A DNA stretch of 64,000 nucleotides from Hymenopellis radicata (Eukaryota > Basidiomycota > Agaricomycetes > Agaricales > Physalacriaceae), in contig JADNRX010000032.1 in the NCBI GenBank assembly GCA_015501595.1, forward strand, positions 1 to 64,000, written 5' to 3'. A model generated the notes under the pieces. That model had not been told where the DNA came from, searched no databases, and saw nothing but the letters and a program-made list of their open reading frames with translations. Both the position numbers and the translations under genes were made by a program. Shown here in pieces: positions 25,740 to 36,726 of the stretch (position 1 is its first letter; every line of letters begins with the position of its first letter).

Positions 25740-26910
25740 CGTTTAGTAGTAGAGTATGAGCGAAGATGTCGAAGAGGCAGAAGAGGTAGGAACTGGTGCA
25801 GTGAGGAATATGATGAGGCTACTCATGCTCGATTTATATACCAAGAGTCGCCGGCTTGTTTCGTATCTGATTTCCTTGTACCAAGGCACTAAGATGAATC
25901 AATTCCACCTACGGAGTTTCCCATTTCAAATGGAGACATGGTCGTCATTATACATAGACCCATATACCGACGTGTTCGACGTGGGCCGTGGCATGGTGGC
26001 GGGGAGATTCGGTAACGCGCTCATCACGATCGGGTTGAGATACGGGGATAAATGGGCATTCCTCAGAACACCGACCATCATAATGTTTTGGACATAGTAT
26101 ACAGATGTTTGTTCCTGCGGGAACGGAATTGAGAAGGGAGGCATGTTGCGTTTGTGTCAAGTTAGGCTCGGCCTAAAACGGAAATCTGTGCGTTTAAGCA
26201 TCGATCGTATCACGTGGCAGGTTCCTTTTTGTTTTCTGCTCCTCTGCTGTCTACCCTGAAGCGCAACGTCCGAAACCCTATTCTAACAATAAAAACCGTT
26301 CTCTAGAACGTCTCAGATGACAAGAACTCTTCCATATATCATCATCGGTCCATGGTGAGGTGGGTATCGTTTTCTGAAATTTCAACGCGAGTCTTCTGGC
26401 GGTCAGTTCGGCGCATTGCTTAATTATGGAGGCAACAACCCTCTACCTCAATCGCCAACCATGGTCGGACAGCACCCACGGATCACCGAAAGTCGTTTCG
26501 ACCAACACCCCGGTCCCGGACTCACCGCCTTCGCGCGTTCGACCTATTGCCGCGCGACTGGAATCAAAATTTTACTGCAGCGCGCGTCTAGCATTAAATC
26601 ATCTGATAATGGTCTGTTTGTCTTCCTTTTTGTGTTCGTTGTGCTCATGACAGGGTTGATGTCGCGTTCAGCTCGAATTACAACTTCCGCACCCTGCGTC
26701 TTGTATGATAAGACTTATCTTATTGTCTTTGAGTTGATCATCATGAGCTACACAAAGACGTGTCTAGGATGTGTTCAACAAGAACAATAAATTTGTTTCT
26801 CTACGGTACGCCTATTTCCCAAGTAAGACGAGCATCGTCAGGAGCTTTAACCCTTTAGAATATGAACAAGCCACAAGAATTGGTGCCTTCCACCTTGACT
26901 ATCTCCCCCA
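25740..26910. other. divergent promoter region between terpene synthase and P450
   Basis: This 1.17 kb lies between the two divergent biosynthetic genes and should carry their shared control. I see a TATATAA toward the synthase (about 25833-25841, minus). The ORFs 25756-26097 and 26416-26790 on the plus strand lack any recognisable domain and I do not support them. Confidence 0.4.
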
Positions 26911-29061
26911 ATGGCCTCCCTGTTTGTCGTCCTCCCGCTTGTTGCTGTGATCCTCTTCATGATCAAGTCGCGTCTGTCCGAAAGAAAGACACCTTATCCC
27001 CTGGGCCAACACCTCTTCCCATTCTGGGAAACTTATTCGATATCCCCAAAGGAAAACCTTGGGAATGCTTCGCGGAGTTGTCCAAAACATACGGTAAAGC
27101 GCACATCACCTGTCACCATTCGCTCGTAACGCAACACAGGCGATCTTGTGTACATGTCCGCGGCTGGGATCAACGTTTTGGTCGTCAACTCCGTCAAAGG
27201 CGCTGAAGATTTGTTCGATAAACATTCTCGAAACTACTCCGACAGGCCATACATCCCTATGGTACCCATGTCAGTCTACCGGCATTCTGAAGATCATTCC
27301 CGGATTGACGCGCATGTATGAATAGGATGGGCTGGGATATCAATATCATTCTACTGCCTTACGGCGATCTGTGGAAGAAACACCGGAAGATCTTTCACCA
27401 GGAGTACCGACAGGAAGCAATGGAAGACTTTCGTGAAGACCAACAACGCGCTGCAATTGATCTCCTTCGGAACCTCTCAGAGACGCCGGAAAGATGGATG
27501 ACGCATCTACGGCTGTATGTAAATTCATTTAATTGTTCGGTACCACATCTTCAATTAACATTGTTAGGTACCCGGCAGCTATCACAATGTACAAGTCGTA
27601 TGGTCACTGGGTAGGTAACGACGACCCCATCGTCGATATTACCGAACAAGCGGGCAACATGTTGAAGCTATGCATATTTCCTGGCGCGGTGCTTGCTAAT
27701 GTCTTCCCGTCCTGTGCGTCGCGACGACATTGGCGTACTTCCGGACTGATCGTAATTATTCTCCAGTGCGATACCTTCCAGACTGGTTTCCTGGAACTGG
27801 TTTCAAGGCTTATGCGCGCAAATGCAGGGCTTTAGTCAACAAAATGCAGACGATTCCTTACGACATGGTCAAGGCAAAGATGGTAGGTGTTCAAGTTCAA
27901 ACGTTCACCGCTCGCTGCCGACTATCTCATTATGCCGGATAGGCCGATGGAACGGCGGAGCCTTCGCTTACGAGTCGTCTCTTGGAGGAGAACGAGGCGT
28001 CTGCGAATGCCAAGTACTCCGAAGATCTTATCAAGGCCGTGACGTCGACGTCGTTTGCCGCCGCCGTTGATACGGTACGGTGTTAAGGTTGGATCGAAAC
28101 TCGTTCCTTACTCAGACAACTTCTATGTTTAGACCGCGGCTACACTTGACTCTCTCATCCTTGCTTTGGTCCAAAACCCGGAGGTGCAATGCATGGCCCA
28201 GGCAGAAATTGATACCGTCGTCGGAGACTCGAGGTTACCAAGCTTCGAGGACCGCAAAAATATGCCATATGTCGAGGCAGTTTACCGTGAGTTGATTAGG
28301 TGGGCTCCTGCGGCACCGTTGGGTAAGTTACTTGGTGTCCCCTTTGGCTGTGATTTACGAGAAGGCAAGGTGTGCCCCACTCGGCTAGTGAGGAAGACCT
28401 GTACAATGGTTACTTGATTCCGAAAGGTGATTGATTCCCTTGGACTTCTGGAAGCACGGAATGACACAGCATACAGGAACGATCGTAATGCCTAATATCT
28501 GGTACGCGTACTTACTGTCCCTCGGTCTAGCTCTAACCTTCCCGTCTCCTTAATGAAGGGCGATGACGCATGACGAGGTGACTATGAATCTGAATCATGC
28601 TACTGCGCAGATCCCGTCTCACCGCCGAATAGACCGCGTATCCCAATCCCCAAGAATTTATCCCCAGCCGGTTTTTGAAACCGAATGGTCAATTGAACGA
28701 CGATCAGTGTTTAATGACTTATGGCTTCGGGAGACGGTCCGTTCGCCATGTCGTTTGCTGCGTCGTTTAAATTTATTGAATTGATTCTGGCAGGGTCTGC
28801 GTTGGGCGTCATCTCGCCGAAACGAGCGTGTGGCTGGCTATCGCTACGATCCTTGCTGTGTTCACCGTCAAGAAAGCACGAGACGCCGACGGGAACGAAA
28901 TTGACATATCCGGAGAATTCAGAAATGGGATCATCTCGTGGGTCCATCTCTGTGGTTGACACATGTAGTGGATTGAGCTGATTTACAGAATGCCACTGCC
29001 CTTCGAGTGTACCTTTGTTCCAAGATCGCGGGAAGCGTTACGTTTGTTGTCGACTCAGTGA
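26911..29061 (+). CDS. cytochrome P450 monooxygenase
   Basis: Membrane-anchored haem monooxygenase, probably tailoring the neighbouring terpene. Thirteen exons: 26911-27093, 27140-27269, 27326-27514, 27568-27713, 27767-27882, 27943-28074, 28133-28322, 28370-28426, 28477-28501, 28559-28577, 28633-28736, 28794-28937 and 28989-29061. Features in order: hydrophobic anchor (SLFVVLPLVAVILFMI), Pro-rich hinge ending PGPTPLPILGN, I-helix AAAVDTTAATLDSL, ExxR in YRELIRWAPA, PERF-like FIPSRFLKPNG, and the haem loop YGFGRRVCVGRH. An intron splits the Arg codon just before Val-Cys of the haem loop. One C is missing in the run at about 26998-27001, where RKTPYPLGQ should continue as YPPGPTPLP. All other junctions are clean. 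It resembles O-methylsterigmatocystin oxidoreductase-like P450s of basidiomycetes. Confidence 0.88.
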
Positions 29062-29203
29062 TTTTTATCATCCTCTCATTATAGACCTTTCTCGCTTTGG
29101 CGTATGACGCTGTGTAAATTATCACTTTCGACTTCCTACCGATTCATAATGCAGACTTTTCGTACCTACTTGGACCTGAAGTTGTGATCATTAGTAACAC
29201 TTG

Positions 29204-29332
29204 CTAGAACGAACTGAGTAAAAGCATTTTTCTCTACTAGTTGAAGAATGTGATTGACGCTGGCACGGACTAGAACGAGCTGAGTAAAAGCATTTACTAG
29301 TTGAAAAAGATTGTGATTGACGCTGGCACGGA
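29204..29332. repeat. two-unit tandem direct repeat of about 65 bases
   Basis: Unit 1 (29204-29269) and unit 2 (29270-29332) share CTAGAACGA-CTGAGTAAAAGCATTT, then ACTAGTTGAA, then TGTGATTGACGCTGGCACGGA. They differ by a few substitutions and two small indels. The repeat lies about 140 bases beyond the P450 stop, probably in or just after its 3' UTR. Confidence 0.8.
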
Positions 29333-29764
29333 CTACTCAGATCCTTGTAGCGGGCATAAATGAATAAATTGTGCTAAGTTGATATATTCAGTGTGATAGT
29401 TTACAGGAATCAGAATAATCAGAATGGTAACGTTCGAATACCCAGTCGAACCATCCGACGTCGGCGGCAACAGTGCGATAGGTAAGAGTATCGGGACAGC
29501 TTTGGAGTTAACACCATGGAACACCAGTCAGATTCCCGCTGTGGAACGTCCCGCCATGTTCGAAGGTTCCCAACTTCGATAATACGAACATTTTCCGTCT
29601 TTGGCTCGTCACCAAACGAGCGCAACCAAAGCGCAACAGCGGACCGCTGACAGTTTCACCTGATAAGTACCTGGACCCAGAGTGGCGGCATAACGAAACG
29701 TCGGAGTTTCCGACTCTGTAGGAACTAACCAAGATAGCGCGATGATAAATCTAAGCGTCTATCA
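29333..29764. other. intergenic with a possible gene remnant on the minus strand
   Basis: Minus-strand frames at 29508-29740 and 29419-29625 join into FRYAATLGPGTYQVKLSAVR and FGDEPKTENVRIIEVGN, with one frame change near 29610-29630. This looks like the beta-sandwich C-terminus of a secreted enzyme such as a subtilase, but I could not find a catalytic part, so it is at best a fragment. Confidence 0.25.
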
Positions 29765-30969
29765 TTACTCTTCCATCCGTATGAGCAATGCTTGGACTAG
29801 TCGCTTGGCACATGATTCTAGAGTTTCGTCTCGGGTACGAGTGATCTCGACCAGCGTCTTTTTACGCTGGATATGGGCATTCATACTCATGCTCAGAGAG
29901 CCATAAGTACTCCCGCCATAAGCAGACGAAGATGATGATGAGCTCCTGGACGGTATACTCGTCGTCGTCGATGGTATTGCTGGGGATGGCGCAGGGGGTG
30001 TGTAGACAAGCCCCACCTTTCTAGGAGAGAACGCGACAGAAAGAGTAGAAAAGGGAATAGGCTCTATGGTGGTAGGTTGTGGAGGAGCTGGCGGCGTATA
30101 AATGGGGACGGGTTTTTTTTGAGCGACGAAAAGAAAAGAAGGATTTCTTTTTGGATAATGCAGGAGGTGCGGAATATGACCGGATGGAACACGACGACGA
30201 GCGGGGTTGTTGTTCGTCGTCGTCTGCCAACTTTTTTAGGGACGTTGAGGAGTCGTTAGATCGTAGTGTCAATGTAGATGGGGCTGGCGAGGAGGGGGCC
30301 AGCCGTGGGCGGGGACAATCAATATAGATCATGCCACGTAGCTGGCCTTGCTTGGCCACCAAGTCTTCTAGTCGACTTCTCGGCTGCATGAAATCGAACA
30401 TATCCCTGTAGGCCTCCTCACAAGGGAGATGCAACTCGGTCGCATCGAGAAGCCGTTCTTCGCGGGCAAGCAGTGCAATGAAACGATCAAGAGTGGTGAG
30501 TTCACGATGATGTTTGAGGATTATTGAAGGGGAAGAGAGTTCGGAAGAGGAAGCAGGGAATGGATCTGAGGTGTAGGGAGCTTTGACCAGACGGTCGTAA
30601 GTCGGAAGATACGTCGAGCGTAGGATATGCATGCAAGCTGTGGATGTGTGAGTTGATTATACAACATTAAGTGGTTCACAAACCGATGTATAATGCTCGG
30701 TTTACTAGTCGTAAGGAGGTTTCCAGCCAATAGAGATTCTCCCGCTGCAACGCGAATAATTCTCCATCTGAAGTGCCCACTGCCAGTGCCTGGGGGAATG
30801 TAGAGTATACAACTTGGAGCAGCAGATGCGGAGGAAGCGCAGGGAGTGACACGTTGAAGCTCCGTCGGTATGGATTGTAAGGATTGTTGCTTCCCAATAC
30901 GATCGAAGTCTGGGGAGAAACATAAGGTGGTGGCGGGGCAGCCAAGATAAACTTCTCGTCAATAATCAT
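29765..30969 (-). CDS. conserved unknown protein, copy 2 of an inverted paralogous pair
   Basis: Exons 30684-30969 and 29765-30637, with the single intron in the same place and phase as copy 1 (20930-22104). Shared blocks include MII-EK at the start, LPPHLLLQVVYSTFPQ, WLETSLRLVNRALYI, MHILRSTYLPTYDRLV-APYTSDPF, EEAYRDMFDFMQPRSRLEDLV and the C-terminal CAKRLVQALLIRMEE. One A too many in the eight-A run (30113-30120, T on the plus strand) breaks the frame. With seven, RRSKKPVPIYTPPAPPQPTT continues into SPRKVGLVYTPP, matching copy 1. The function is unknown. The two copies face each other across the isomerase, terpene synthase and P450. Confidence 0.68.
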
Positions 30970-32480
30970 CTTGACTGCGTGTAGGACAGAGGACCGAGAG
31001 AGCTACGCAGACCAGTGCAGTGCGCTGTTATAAGGATGCTCTCCTCACTGTGCACTGTGCTGCGGGTGTCAGTGATGAGCTGCGCAAAGTAGCGCGCAAA
31101 GGGGCGCCTTGACACATTGATGAAGTCGGCCCGGGTCACCTGACGATGTTGATACTGATTGCTGTCAAAGCGTGAGCTACAGTACAATGTAAATATCGCG
31201 AGAATGGTAAGTAAAAAAGTAGCACTAGTCCAAGCTCTTGATCCTCGGCTTGCTCTCGGAGTGAATTATGTTGAAGACCACTGCTCAGCCTCTTCAACAA
31301 ATTATAGGCAGATTTGCCCAAAGGCCATACATCCTCTAGAGCATCGAATTTCGCCACGTCGGCAAGATGGTGATGGCTGCATAGGTGTGATGAGTATATC
31401 ACACATCAAGACCCATTTATCGTCGGAGGGTCTGAATCTGAAAGATTCGGAAGCGTAGTCGAGACCTGTGAAACGTCGAACTTTATGTCACAACCAAACA
31501 GCCAGAATATAGAAGTAAGAGCAATGCGAACTCGTGTCGCCGTTGCACTTACCATTAGCTGACATCTTATACCGACGTCCTGGTGCAGTGACAATGAGGA
31601 CGTATTTATATCCCCATACTTCGTAGGAACAGCGAAAAGGCACGCAGACGTTGAACGTTGAACATCGGACCCAAGCACCGCTTAGAGTCAAAGCATCATC
31701 ACATGAGTTCGGAGCCAAGGTAAAGCAGTGTGCACATTTCGAAACAAGTCGAGCCCGAGACCAAGAAGACGTCGAAAGAGATGAGCAATGGTTGATTACG
31801 ACGTAAGGGTCCTCCGAGCAGATCAATAGGGTTTACTTGAAATGCAAAGGCACTCCGAATCGCAGGGGACGGAGGAGAGGGTCTAGTGTTCCCTTGCAAT
31901 GCAGATCATTCGGAAGTAACGCGCAATATTGAATATACACGTGAAAGAAGATCAGATCTCGAAAGGAGATACTTTGTTGACTTTGATAAGAATATCCTAA
32001 AGTCATCACCGTAGACGATTCCTGTGCGAATGCTGTCGAACTTGAGAACGAGAGCGTGCACGAATAAGAATGGCCATCCCCTATCGGAGTTTGAAATCGC
32101 GTCTCCCACGCGTCCAATCGCTGCCCTTGATTGCGCACGCTTTAGTCTTTCACCATCATGAACAAGTCGGATTAGCATGATATTTCTGATAATACTCTCC
32201 TTTTCGGACAACGTAACGATGGCTAGGGCCTTTGACTCTCTACTCTCGACATTCCGATATCAACCGCCTCGTCTTTCGTCCATAAACGGCACTATGTATC
32301 GCATCTACACTGGGTGTCGGCTAAGTTGAAATCATATCCTCGACCGCACATTCGGAGAAAGGGCGCTCGGTGCTTGTCCGTTTATATTGTTTCCCCACTC
32401 GGCTGTCAACTCCTTGGATCCACGGCTTTTATAACTGCAAAGTTGGCTGGAATCTCCTCAATTCCCCTCGGACTCCTACC
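30970..32480. other. 1.5 kb without a supported gene
   Basis: Several minus-strand frames of about 90-110 residues (31136-31402, 31488-31826, 31833-32211) have protein-like pieces (FDALEDVWPLGKSAYNLLKRL, GWPFLFVHALVLKFDSI), but they do not connect through splice sites I trust and carry no known motif. The last 150 bases are probably the leader of the C2H2 gene that follows. Confidence 0.35.
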
Positions 32481-33649
32481 ATGACCTCAGCGGTACCTTT
32501 CAATGACTTCACGCGGAGACAGGTCCTATACAGACTACCAATGGCTGATGGACCTGCTGTTTTGAATATGAAGCCGGGCTCATCCTCTCTTGTAACGCCT
32601 TTGCAGCCTAATGACTTAGACCTGCACTTCAAAACGTCGAGAGAAGACGAAGAATATCTCTTGACAATGTGGGCCAACCAGTCGCAGCGTGACGCCGCAG
32701 TGAACGCAGACACAAATTGCTGGTCGGACTGGCAAGACGAGGGTGAGTGCATTGGACGCCCGTGAGCTCTCAGTACTGACGCAAATGCCTTGCAGGTTCC
32801 TTAGACTCTTTTCCTTGCTCAATCTTCCCCATCTGAGCTCTCACAGGCCACCTATCATGCATCTTTACTGGATTCTAACTCAACCTTCTTCGATCCCATG
32901 CAACTTCCAACGCCGCCTAGCGAGTTGGACCTTGGGATGAACCAAGCGGACTGCCAAATGCCAGATCTTTTCTCTCCAGTCTCTCCTATGGATGTATATT
33001 CAATGAACGGGATGTGGCAAGACTTTCCCTCAGGTTCGTGCGTCCCTGAGCCATCCAACGATAGCCCTGATCTGCGTCAACAGAAAGCCTACCTGATCTT
33101 CAGCAGCCCTTATCCTATATCCCAGCATCGCCTGCATCAGATGTGTCAGCGAGCTCATACAACTCGCTCCCGCCGATGTCGCGCCAATCATCCTCATACT
33201 ATCCCGCTGCATCTTATCCGCCAACGCCGACATCCTCGTCGAGCTCTTACTCTCCTCAAATGAAGGAGGAGCAGCCAAAACCGTCCATCTCACGTTCCAC
33301 CTCGCATGCTTCAGCCGCCAAGTCTACTTCGCCCACGCGGGAAGAGGGAAACGCCTTGCGCCCCCACCCGTGTCTTTACCCTGATTGTGGGCGGTGGTTC
33401 ACCCGCAGCTATACTCGAAACGTTCACATGTTAACGCATCGTCGGTCGAACGATCCTAAGCCATTTGGATGCACAGTGACCGGATGCTCAGAGGGATTCT
33501 CCCGAAAGCACGACAGACTTCGGCACGAAGTGAGGCAGCACGGGCGAGGCAGCAACTGGCGATGTCCCTTATGCACCACCTCCCGATTCTATTCATCACA
33601 GACTACACTAGAGAGGCATCTCAGCGAGAAGCATCACAAAGACGGTTGA
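32481..33649 (+). CDS. three-finger C2H2 zinc-finger transcription factor
   Basis: Nuclear DNA-binding regulator. First exon 32481-32742 (MTSAVPFNDFTRRQVLYRLP..DWQDEG), an intron 32743-32795, then one long exon to TGA at 33649. The middle is Pro/Ser-rich (TPPSELDLGMNQADCQMPDL). The C-terminus has three fingers: CLYPDCGRWFTRSYTRNVH with MLTH; CTVTGCSEGFSRKHDRLRH with EVRQH; and CPLCTTSRFYSSQTTLERH with LSEKH. Two single-base frame breaks occur. One T is extra in the TTTT run at about 32808-32811, and one A is missing in the AA at 33079-33080. Correction joins DSF to LAQSSPSELSQA and DLRQ to TESLPDLQQPL. The start was chosen at the first ATG with good context. The target is unknown. Confidence 0.75.
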
Positions 33650-34539
33650 TTCCTCTACTTCCCCTCCCCACTCGATTTTCGCGCCGTCTTTCCGCTTTGT
33701 ACGTATCGGCACGCAGTGTCTGTTGGTGTCGTACCGATCTAATTACTCGTCCCCTGGATGGTCTACGGACGAGCACTCGGTAACCTCGCACAACTGTTCC
33801 ATGTAATTCAAGTAGTAATTCCTTTACATAGTGTTTATTAAATTAAGAGCCCCGCAGAACCTCACTGTACTGTATGCATACCGTGTTATGTGTTATTTTG
33901 CATTTGTATATCACAAGCGTCCACTTCTTAGCACTGCAATCATGGACAAAGTCTCGTCCTGTCGATCCATCAGCGCCGATACCGCGATTGATGCGTCATG
34001 CTCTACCCGCCAGATGTACTGCGTCGCAGCTCAATCACCTCAATAATGCCAGTGTCACAGTGCCGTAAAGAGGACTCAAGTGAAATTATAGTTCACTGGC
34101 CATGGGTAGGAATCTAATTTTTGAAACTCTGCATGATTTCGGATGACACTCACTTGATTATCCGACACGGATTGAACGACATTAATCGCCCTCCATAGTC
34201 CAGACTATGTAGTATGTATCGTGGCGTGCCGAAAAATGCCTTTGCGCTTGAACTCGCACCCGAAGTCCAACAGACCTCTCCGCTGAGGCTGTCCGCTCTC
34301 GCACTCACGGCTTCGGCACTGTCAATTCATTCGGACTTCGCGTTGGAGTTACGCATCACTAACGTTTCACAAAAGGCTTCCCGTTTAATGATGGACTTGG
34401 CAGTACCAAATGGCGCCTTCACAGTCAGAGCGAACAGCATGGCTTCGTTTACACTTCAATTGTTCAGTACTATGTGTCCGATGCAAAGCGATGTTATCCG
34501 TGCGCCACGGCCCACGGGCAAATGTGTCAATGTTTCATA
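33650..34539. other. intergenic, 3' flanks of two convergent genes
   Basis: Holds the 3' flank of the C2H2 gene and of the carboxypeptidase. The plus-strand ORF 34214-34543 is rich in Ala/Leu/Ser, overlaps the end of the carboxypeptidase and has no motif; I regard it as chance. Confidence 0.4.
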
Positions 34540-36506
34540 TTAAATAGCTTCACCACCGAGCCAGCGCTGTATGAGGGCAAGCGACTCCTTCGGTTTATCG
34601 AAGGGAACCTTTTCCAGGCGTAAGAGTTTCAGAATAAAGACCGTAAGATAAGTCGAACACGTACCAGATGTCCTGCCCCAAAGATGGTTGCAAAAGTAAG
34701 TCCTTGGGCACTTCTGGTCTTCCCCGCTGCCTTTCCATCGACGACCCAGTCGCTCAGCTCCTTGGACGCAAATTCAGCCTGGCCACTCCACTCCAGAGCG
34801 AGCGTCCATCTTTCATTTCCGACCCAGTTGCATATCCAATCATAATTGCCCACATAGATCAAGATTTTTATCCCACGTTCGAGGAGGGCCCCGACGTATT
34901 CCTTGGTCGGGTGGAGCGTGTCTTGAGCAGCATGGAAATAACTCCCTACATCGTGGTTGCAAGATGTAAAGTTGGCAGGTACGACGGGATCCACTCCGAT
35001 GAGCGACCTCGTGGCAGGATCATCTAGAAAGGCTCGAATGTACCTACGATTAAGATAAGTACTGAAAGATTCTGTCACCAATGAAACGCCATTGCTCACT
35101 TGGTTTGTGGATAGCAGAGTGTCTCTGAGATTGGCCCGTCACATTCAATGCTCAGATCATAAGGATTCAAACCTGTGAAGGTATATCAATTGAGTATTCA
35201 TTTACCAAGCATGTCACTTTCCAGTTGCTGAGAGAGGGTCCGCGTAGACTGTTCGACAAAAAGAGTATGCTGCGCCACAGTTGATGGAATCAAATTGATC
35301 GATACATGCTTCCTTCATCCATTTCTCGCATCGATTGAGCTAGACAAAATGATGAGAAAACTGCATTCGTGATTGCAGAGAACCTTACCGTGGTCTTCAT
35401 GAAAACGCAGGTGCTAATATCAAACACTGGCGGCACCGAAGCTGATGTGCAAGTCATGTCATAGTACGACAGAAGCATGCCAATGCTATCGGTGATACCA
35501 TTTCCTACAAGTCCGTGAAGCTTCAACTCCGCAAGGAAATGTTTTGCTCACCGATCATCACAGAAGTCAGATTGATTGGCGTCCAACCAGCCTCGACGAG
35601 AATTGCGTTGTTGTCATAGACTGCTGACGCGAACACGGGGAGGTAACGTCCCTAATGAAGCGCCAGGATGAGAAATGGGTCAAAGACATGTACCGAGATC
35701 GGATCATACACCGTACGACTCGCCAGCCATATGAAAGGCTCGGTTTTTGAACTGACTAAAGTTCTCAAAGAAGATGGATACGAAAGCCGCAACATCACGG
35801 GCTGCTTCTTCGGTTGTGCTCTAGACACGGTGAGCTTCCGAGCCTAGTACAGAACGGAAAGTACGTACGACGGTTTCCCCATATTCGGCGTACGAGAAAC
35901 CAACGCCAATTGGTTGATCAATGAAAAAGATGTTGGCATTTGTGTTCCATGACTCTGGGTGATACTTCGCCCCGCCTGGCTGGATAACACGGCAGGGTCC
36001 TGGGTGAATGTGAGTCCTATAGAGATGGTACCTGCTACTTGAAGGAACGCACCAAGCTCCATGAACAGACCCAATGATGAGGAACACCCCGGACCTCCGT
36101 TCGTCCAGAAGATCACGTCGTCCTTGGCAGGATCATTCCTACTTTCGAAGAAGTAGAAGAAGAGATGTCGGGCTTCAATATCAATGTATCCTGTGTATGC
36201 GCTACGATTGTGGTCAGCAAGTCTAACAGCGGCCAACTATGTATGACGCATAACACACCCAACAGTGCCGTCGCAGAAATCGCTCTTCTTAATTCTGACT
36301 GAGTGTCGCGGGTATAATGGATGCTGCAAAGTCGCGAACTCTGCGTGGGACAGAGAAGATAGAGATTCAAATGGAGTAAAGAGCCGATCGTCATACGCGG
36401 AGGTATCGGTGTCTGTAAAGATGGTCTGGTTCGTTCCTAGCACAGTTTGCGCGCCGAGCACGCTAGGTAGAAGACTACAGGCAAGTAAACAACGGGACCA
36501 CAACAT
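34540..36506 (-). CDS. secreted/vacuolar serine carboxypeptidase (peptidase family S10)
   Basis: Removes C-terminal residues from peptides in the vacuole or outside the cell. Ten exons (36259-36506, 36053-36201, 35869-35999, 35710-35820, 35552-35651, 35389-35504, 35222-35339, 35100-35172, 34665-35043, 34540-34608) give 497 residues. Signal peptide [14 protein letters not shown]10 landmarks: [37 protein letters not shown], nucleophile Ser in GESYGGRYLP, Asp in [10 protein letters not shown] and His in FGAGHLVPFDKP. Several Cys fit the carboxypeptidase Y/KEX1 pattern, but no C-terminal membrane segment is present, which favours a soluble CPY-like enzyme. The intron between exons 7 and 8 starts GGAAAGTG rather than with a clean GT, so either the donor is non-canonical or a base is wrong. 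Confidence 0.9.
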
Positions 36507-36726
36507 GATGGTAAGAGTGAGAGTCGTAATCGCACGTTCTGCACGATAAGGAAAGAGGAAGCATGAGGTACACCGCGCATTCCCACCCACATCTAGGGTG
36601 GGACGCAAGCGGCGGCAAATCATGATTTTCATCATGGCAGTTAGAGCGTTCGTCGAGTCCTTAGTTGTCTACTCATCGTTTAGTCAGATCTGCTAAGACG
36701 ACTAAGGAATAACGCACAGAAACCAA

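Noticed and set aside
28578..28632. Apparent loss of the P450 PERF region (frame continuing as VTMNLNHATAQ)
   Set aside because: This is intron sequence between a GTGACT donor and an AATAG acceptor; removal gives TAYPNPQEFIPSRFL.
34214..34543. 109-residue plus-strand ORF ahead of the carboxypeptidase end
   Set aside because: It overlaps the last carboxypeptidase exon on the other strand, and has no motif and low-complexity composition.
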